Shown piece after piece: positions 60,008 through 64,000 of a DNA stretch of 64,000 nt. Within the stretch, counting starts at the first letter, position 1. Every line of letters begins with the position of its first letter. The translations under genes and the position numbers were made by a program. The DNA comes from JALSRK01 sp964461995. GTDB taxonomy: Bacteria; Acidobacteriota; Terriglobia; Bryobacterales; Bryobacteraceae. The stretch is taken from contig CAYWXL010000009.1 of NCBI GenBank assembly GCA_964461995.1, forward strand, positions 37,251 through 101,250, written 5' to 3'. Below the pieces are notes generated by a model. It had not been told where the DNA came from. It saw only the letters and a list, made by a program, of their open reading frames with translations, and made no database searches.

Positions 60008-61887
60008 GGCTTCCACTCCTGCCGAAACTGGAATCTCTCCATCGTAATGGCGCCAGTGGGACAGCGCCGCGCGCACAGCGCGCAGCGAATGCAGCGCTCC
60101 TCGTCCTTGAGGATCGCCGTGCAATCCATCCGGTCTCCGGTGGCTTCGGCTAACGCCTCGAGTTCGTCGCTGGGATCCAGTTGCTCCAATCCCACCAGCT
60201 TGAGGCAAAGCGTCGGGCAGACGTCAACGCACCCGCCGCAGAGGATGCACTTGTCGCCGTCGAAAATGGTGTTGACGCCGCAGTCCAGGCAGCGCGAAGT
60301 CTCGAGCCGGGCCTGCCGCTCCGAGTATCCGAGCTCCACCGGGAGACGTGCGTCCCGGAGCCGGCGTTGGGGCGACGCCCGCGGCGGGGTCACCCGCCGC
60401 CGTTGCTCATAGCTGCGTTCGCGCCGATAGTCCCCGAGACTGACGTGGAACTGCGCCTCTTCGAACGCGACCGAGATCCCCGTCAGATGACGGTAGACGG
60501 CGCGCGCGACCTTCTTGCCTTCGGCGATCGCCTCAATCATCAGCCCGCCGCCGCGCAGAACGTCGCCCACCGCGAAGACCCCCGGCGCGGTCGTCTCGAA
60601 GGTCTCCGGATCGACGATCGGCAACCCCTCCTCGGAGAGCCGGATCCCGTCGCGGCGGCCATCGAGAAAGCTCAGGTCCGGGGTCTGTCCCACCGCGAGC
60701 AGAACGGAGTCCGCCGACACGTCCGTCGTTACGGCTTCGTCATAGCGCGGGGCAAACCGGCCATCCCCGTCAAAGACCCGTAGGACCTTCCGGAAGCGGA
60801 CTCCCGTCACGACTTTGCGACCCTCGCGTTCCTCCCACAGGAACCGCTGGGGGGCCCAGCGCGTGTGTAGCCGCACCCCTTCCTGCTCGCCCTCGATGAT
60901 TTCGGATTCGCCCGCCGGCATCTCGTGCCTCGCCTCGAGGCAAAACAGATCCACTCGGGCGAGGCCACCCTGCTGCTGCGCGCCGGACTTCCCCTGGGAG
61001 CCCAGCTCGGCTGAAGACGTATGGTCGTCCGCCGCCAGCCGTAGCGCCGTCCGCGCAACGTCGAAGGCGACGTTGCCGCCCCCGATGACAACCACGCTCC
61101 TTCCCAGCCGAACGGGCTCGCCCCGGGCGACGGCACGCAAGAAGTCCACACCGCCCCGGATTCCCGCGGCGTCGGCGCCCGGCAACGAGAGCATCCGGGG
61201 CCCCCTGGCGCCGGCGGCGATAACCACAGCATCGAACTCTTGCCGCAAACTCGAGAATGAAATGTCCCGTCCAACCTGGACCCCGCATCGGAATTCGACT
61301 CCCAGGGAGCGGATGACGTCGATCTCGGCGTCAATCAGCTCACGGGGGAGGCGGTGCGCCGGCACCGCGTAGAGCGCGCCGCCTGGGCGCCGCTCCATCT
61401 CGTACACAACCGGCCGGCATCCGAGGAGGGCCAGGTCGTGGGCCGCCGCCAAACCCGCCGGGCCCGAGCCGATGATCGCCACCCGGCCTCGATTGGGGCG
61501 CCGATAGTCACGGCTGGCAAGAAAGACCGCGAGACGGCTCATTTCCTCGGCGCCCTGGCAGTCGCCAGCGGCCTCATAGCGGGGCAGTCCGGGACCTCCA
61601 CGCTCCGCGGCAAATCGCTTCAATGCCCGGATCGCGACAGGTTGGTCAATCGCACCTCTGCGACATGCCGCCTCGCAGGGGGCGGCGCAAATACGCCCGC
61701 AAATCGAGGCCAACGGGTTGGGTCCGCGAGCGATGGCATAGGCGCGAGCGTAGTCGCCCTCGGCGATTGCGCGGACGTATCCGCGAGCGTCAGTGCCGAC
61801 GGGGCAAGCGTTCTGACACTTGATCTGTTGCCGCCAATATTCCCTGTCGGGGACTTGAACCCGGTAGCGCCCGGCCGGCATCGCCAT
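59983..61887 (-). CDS. GltD-like NAD(P)H flavoprotein with C-terminal 2[4Fe-4S] ferredoxin domain
   Basis: A 634-aa protein. The N-terminal helical domain has Fe-S cysteines (QIKCQNACPVGTDARGY and CGRICAAPCEAAC), as in the GltD/dihydropyrimidine-dehydrogenase group. The FAD loop is VAIIGSGPAGLAAAHDL (near 140), the NAD(P) loop VVVIGGGNVAFDVART (near 269), and APGVFAVGDVLRGGG closes the FAD site. An 80-residue C-terminal ferredoxin has CILCGGCVDVCP and CIRCALCARRCP. No signal peptide, so it is cytoplasmic. It could pass electrons between NAD(P)H and ferredoxin, or to the adjacent quinone-linked complex. ATG 61887 has GAGAGAG upstream; GTG 61899 overlaps a preceding TGA and is equally possible. 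Confidence 0.88.
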   Translation of the reverse strand: MAMPAGRYRVQVPDREYWRQQIKCQNACPVGTDARGYVRAIAEGDYARAYAIARGPNPLASICGRICAAPCEAACRRGAIDQPVAIRALKRFAAERGGPGLPRYEAAGDCQGAEEMSRLAVFLASRDYRRPNRGRVAIIGSGPAGLAAAHDLALLGCRPVVYEMERRPGGALYAVPAHRLPRELIDAEIDVIRSLGVEFRCGVQVGRDISFSSLRQEFDAVVIAAGARGPRMLSLPGADAAGIRGGVDFLRAVARGEPVRLGRSVVVIGGGNVAFDVARTALRLAADDHTSSAELGSQGKSGAQQQGGLARVDLFCLEARHEMPAGESEIIEGEQEGVRLHTRWAPQRFLWEEREGRKVVTGVRFRKVLRVFDGDGRFAPRYDEAVTTDVSADSVLLAVGQTPDLSFLDGRRDGIRLSEEGLPIVDPETFETTAPGVFAVGDVLRGGGLMIEAIAEGKKVARAVYRHLTGISVAFEEAQFHVSLGDYRRERSYEQRRRVTPPRASPQRRLRDARLPVELGYSERQARLETSRCLDCGVNTIFDGDKCILCGGCVDVCPTLCLKLVGLEQLDPSDELEALAEATGDRMDCTAILKDEERCIRCALCARRCPTGAITMERFQFRQEWKPCPAPVQN

Positions 61888-61895
61888 TTGCTCTC

Positions 61896-62162
61896 TCACG
61901 TCAGAACGCGTTCGACCCGGCGCATCAATTCCTGCCCGGCATCGCGCGCTTCCACAATCCTGTCCGCCAGCGCTTCCACCTCATGAGCATCTTTGGGCGC
62001 GCTTCTTGCGCTTGAACAGCGTCACCTTCGGGAGGCATATCCATTCAGCCTGCATGCGTCGGACCAAATGACGGCACTCCCATTCCGGTTTCTTTTGGCG
62101 CGAAGCTCAATCGGCGCCCGGGCATGCTTACACAGCCGTTGAGCAGCGGGATAGGCGCCCAT
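61896..62162 (-). pseudogene. Apparently frameshifted small gene upstream of the flavoprotein
   Basis: Three reading segments fit together on the minus strand. The first is MGAYPAAQRLCKHARAPIEL (62162 down). A shift near 62090 gives KPEWECRHLVRRMQAEWICL and KVTLFKRKKRA in a second frame. A compensating shift near 61991-61997 gives KDAHEVEALADRIVEARDAG and QELMRRVERVLT, ending in a TGA that overlaps the GTG of the flavoprotein. The middle and last segments have GC-rich third positions. The combined product would be about 88 aa with several Cys and His. Either two compensating indels (mutation or assembly error) or a coincidence. No family recognised. Confidence 0.4.
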
Positions 62163-62515
62163 TGAGCCCAGCTTGCAGAGCGTAACAGTTGGGCTTAGGG
62201 GAGGGGACGAAAAGGATAATTGGACCTTTTCGGGCGCTTTCGCTAGCGGAAGTGCCCGAAATGAGGCAGCCGGCGCCTCCGCTGCCAACACATCACGCCC
62301 CGCCCGGCGCTCCCCGCTCCCGGAAACGGGCGCCCCCCCATCGGCGCGACCCGGCGTGGAGAGTTCCATCCCGCACCTCCCGGCCCGCGCCCCCACCACC
62401 GGACATTTCTATTTGGCAGCGACACCTTCCGCCTTCTCGTTGACACCCGCCCCCGGCGGCCGATAGACTGGCGGCGCAGATAGATTGTTTACTTTACTTG
62501 ATCGAGGAATCATTC
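62163..62515. other. Intergenic upstream of second MocA gene
   Basis: No convincing gene. Low-complexity GC-rich sequence occupies 62270-62400. The last 35 bases become AT-rich (TTGTTTACTTTACTTGATCG), probably holding the promoter, and GAGGA at 62503-62507 is the ribosome site for the downstream gene. Confidence 0.5.
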
Positions 62516-63892
62516 ATGCCAACCAGCAATCGCCGCAATTTCGTCAAGACCGCCGCCGCGGGCGCCATAGCCGCTGCTCCGGCCGTTCGCCCGTTGTGGG
62601 GCCGCAGTAGCCCGAATGACACGATCAATGTGGCTGTCGTGGGTATCCGCGGCCGCGGCCGGGCCCACTACCGTGAGTTCGCCAAGATCCCCAACGTCCG
62701 CATCACCTACCTGTGCGACGTGGACGAGCGGCTCTTCCCCCTGCGCGTGCCTGAGGTCGAGAAGCTCACCGGCCACCGCCCCAAGACCGAGGTGGACTTC
62801 CGCAAGCTCATCGAGCGCGACGACGTGGACGCCGTCTCCATCGCTACTCCGGACCACTGGCACGCGCTCCAGACCATCTGGGCCTGCCAGGCCGGCAAGG
62901 ACGTCTACGTCGAAAAACCTGTCTCCTACACCATCCTCGAGGGCCGGCGCATGGTGCAGGCCGCCTGGAAGTACGGCCGTATCGTGCAAGCCGGCCTGCA
63001 GACCCGCAGCGAGCCCCGCGCCCGCTCCGCCATCCACTTCTTGCAAGAGGGGAAGTTCGGCAAACGTTACCGCGCCAAGGCGGTCATCTACCGCGGGCGC
63101 CTCAGCATCGGCCGCGTCCAGGAAAGCTCCGTCCCGAAGGGCGTCCACTGGGATCTCTATCTCGGCCCCGCGCCTTACAAGCCCTTCACTCTGAACCGCT
63201 TCCATTACGGCTGGCACTACTTCTGGGACACCTCGACCACCGAGATCGGCAATAACGGCGTTCACATGCTCGACGTCGTGCGCTGGGGCCTCGAAAAGCA
63301 GGTACACCCGGTCAAAGTCTGGTGCTCCGGCGGCCTCTTTTTGGAAGACTCCGACCAGGAGACCCCCAACGTCGCCACCGCCTCGTTCCAGTACGCCGAC
63401 GGCACGATGGTCGATCTCGAGATGACCACCCTCTACAGCCCGCCCTTCGGCGGCATGCGCGTCGGCGTCGCTTTTTACACCTCGAAGGGCTACATCGTGA
63501 ACGCCGACAACTGGAAGGCCGTGGCCGGCAAGTTCGTGCCCCGCGACGACCCTGATCTGCCCGGCGGCATCTCGCTACAGACCGTCCGCGTCAGCTTCCC
63601 GAAGATCTCCTACGAGCCCGGGCCGCCCATCCCCGACCTCGGCTTCGAGGAGAAGTCCCACTTCGAGAACTTCATCGACTGTGTCCGCTCCCGCAAGCGC
63701 GAGGACCTGCGCTGCGAGATCTTCGAGGGCCACATGTCCACCTCGCTCTGCCACCTGGCCAACATCGCCCTGCGCGTCGGCCGCACCCTCGAGTTCGACC
63801 CGGCCACCGAGACCTTCCGCGACGATGATGAGGCCAATCGCTACTTGACCCGCAAGTACCGCGAGCCGTACGTGCTGCCGAACCCGGTCTGA
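62516..63892 (+). CDS. Exported Gfo/Idh/MocA-family oxidoreductase (second copy)
   Basis: A 458-aa protein with a Tat-like signal (SNRRNFVKTAAAGAIAAAPAV). The Rossmann domain has VAVVGIRGRGRAHYREF, then VSIATPDHWHALQTIWACQAGKDVYVEKPVSYTI. The C-terminal domain has TTEIGNNGVHMLDVVRWGLE, the GNNGxHxxD signature with candidate catalytic His. It matches the copy at 50452 in motif order but is longer in the C-terminal half and diverged. The substrate is probably a sugar or cyclitol. ATG 62516 has GAGGA at good distance. Confidence 0.92.
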   Translation: MPTSNRRNFVKTAAAGAIAAAPAVRPLWGRSSPNDTINVAVVGIRGRGRAHYREFAKIPNVRITYLCDVDERLFPLRVPEVEKLTGHRPKTEVDFRKLIERDDVDAVSIATPDHWHALQTIWACQAGKDVYVEKPVSYTILEGRRMVQAAWKYGRIVQAGLQTRSEPRARSAIHFLQEGKFGKRYRAKAVIYRGRLSIGRVQESSVPKGVHWDLYLGPAPYKPFTLNRFHYGWHYFWDTSTTEIGNNGVHMLDVVRWGLEKQVHPVKVWCSGGLFLEDSDQETPNVATASFQYADGTMVDLEMTTLYSPPFGGMRVGVAFYTSKGYIVNADNWKAVAGKFVPRDDPDLPGGISLQTVRVSFPKISYEPGPPIPDLGFEEKSHFENFIDCVRSRKREDLRCEIFEGHMSTSLCHLANIALRVGRTLEFDPATETFRDDDEANRYLTRKYREPYVLPNPV

Positions 63893-63942
63893 TTCACCCG
63901 AGGGGAGGGCGCACCGCACAGGGCAGGGAGGCGGCCCTCTCC

Positions 63943-64000
63943 TCACCGCAACCGCAGCACCAGCACCCGCGGCAGCCCAGCAAGATCGTTCAGCTTTTTC
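63943..64000 (-). CDS. C-terminal tail of a minus-strand gene (cut by window edge)
   Basis: Reading from the right edge, KKLNDLAGLPRVLVLRLR ends in a TGA at 63943-63945. Codon use is GC-rich at third positions, consistent with coding. Too short to name a family. It is convergent with the second MocA gene, 50 bp apart. Confidence 0.45.
   Translation of the reverse strand, partial: KKLNDLAGLPRVLVLRLR

Noticed and set aside
63901..63945. GGGAGGGC to GCCCTCTCC near the right edge, possible terminator
   Set aside because: Pairing is imperfect, the loop is long and no T-run follows; the partial gene edge makes interpretation unsafe.
1..64000. tRNA or rRNA genes, CRISPR arrays, insertion sequences
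   Set aside because: No tRNA-like cloverleaf with GGTTCGAATCC-type arm, no spaced direct-repeat array, and no transposase-like protein were recognised by reading.

Overview
The window looks like a chromosomal scaffold piece from a GC-rich, free-living heterotroph, most probably an Acidobacteriota of the Solibacteres/Bryobacterales type. This is an inference from gene content. It has a giant TonB-dependent receptor with an N-terminal carboxypeptidase-regulatory-like domain next to a membrane-anchored OmpR-like winged-helix regulator. It also has signal-peptide-bearing Gfo/Idh/MocA oxidoreductases, formylglycine sulfatases, a DUF4097 protein behind an ECF sigma factor, and a ClC/HtrA-like cluster. 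Two runs of exactly 100 N mark scaffold joins. No rRNA, tRNA, CRISPR array, transposase or prophage gene was seen.

Layout. 1-5144 (minus): tripartite RND efflux operon; the outer-membrane factor is fused to a periplasmic substrate-binding-like domain, and the permease runs off the left edge. 5595-7140: secreted metallo-beta-lactamase-fold protein and a small zinc-ribbon membrane protein. 7155-9511: arginine genes argC-argB-short argA behind an extended -10 promoter embedded in an ARG-box-like double operator. 9707-15714: molybdopterin-binding protein, enolase-superfamily enzyme, then a NodB/NodF/NodE/NodC-reminiscent set (deacetylase, acyl carrier protein, ketoacyl synthase, glycosyltransferase). 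15767-17978: araD divergent from a lipoprotein sulfatase. 18068-21780 (minus): ECF sigma, HEAT-repeat anti-sigma, DUF4097 protein, double-PDZ protein. 21831-26467: six-repeat S1 protein, then a histidine kinase/NtrC-type regulator pair. 26507-32250 (minus): two ClC proteins, a TPR membrane protein and a catalytically dead HtrA homologue. 32352-39737: histidine phosphatase, APH-type kinase, secreted nucleoside hydrolase, MrfA-type helicase, second sulfatase, and an unknown gene.

40003-45154: 2-oxoacid:ferredoxin oxidoreductase korAB, a TrmJ-like methyltransferase, an NmrA-family protein and a small secreted protein. 45261-50336: winged-helix regulator and TonB receptor, sharing a candidate operator motif. 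The receptor is split only by a scaffolding artefact: identical 55-bp ends flank the Ns, and collapsing them restores one frame. 50452-54592: Gfo/Idh/MocA protein, two mini-ORFs, alkaline phosphatase and a self-inhibited Fic protein. 54926-62162 (minus): a respiratory cluster of GltD-like Fe-S flavoprotein, Rieske protein, fused cytochrome b6/subunit IV, octaheme cytochrome c, monoheme cytochrome c and a Cys-rich secreted protein, preceded by an apparently frameshifted small gene. 62516-64000: second Gfo/Idh/MocA gene and the tail of a minus-strand gene.

The best candidate for an under-described system is the respiratory cluster at 54926-62162. It combines a bc-type quinol oxidase core with a cytoplasmic NAD(P)H-type flavoprotein and a large octaheme subunit built from five tandem cytochrome domains. 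Start codons were chosen from Shine-Dalgarno context, signal peptides and overlaps with neighbours; where two starts are plausible both are given.
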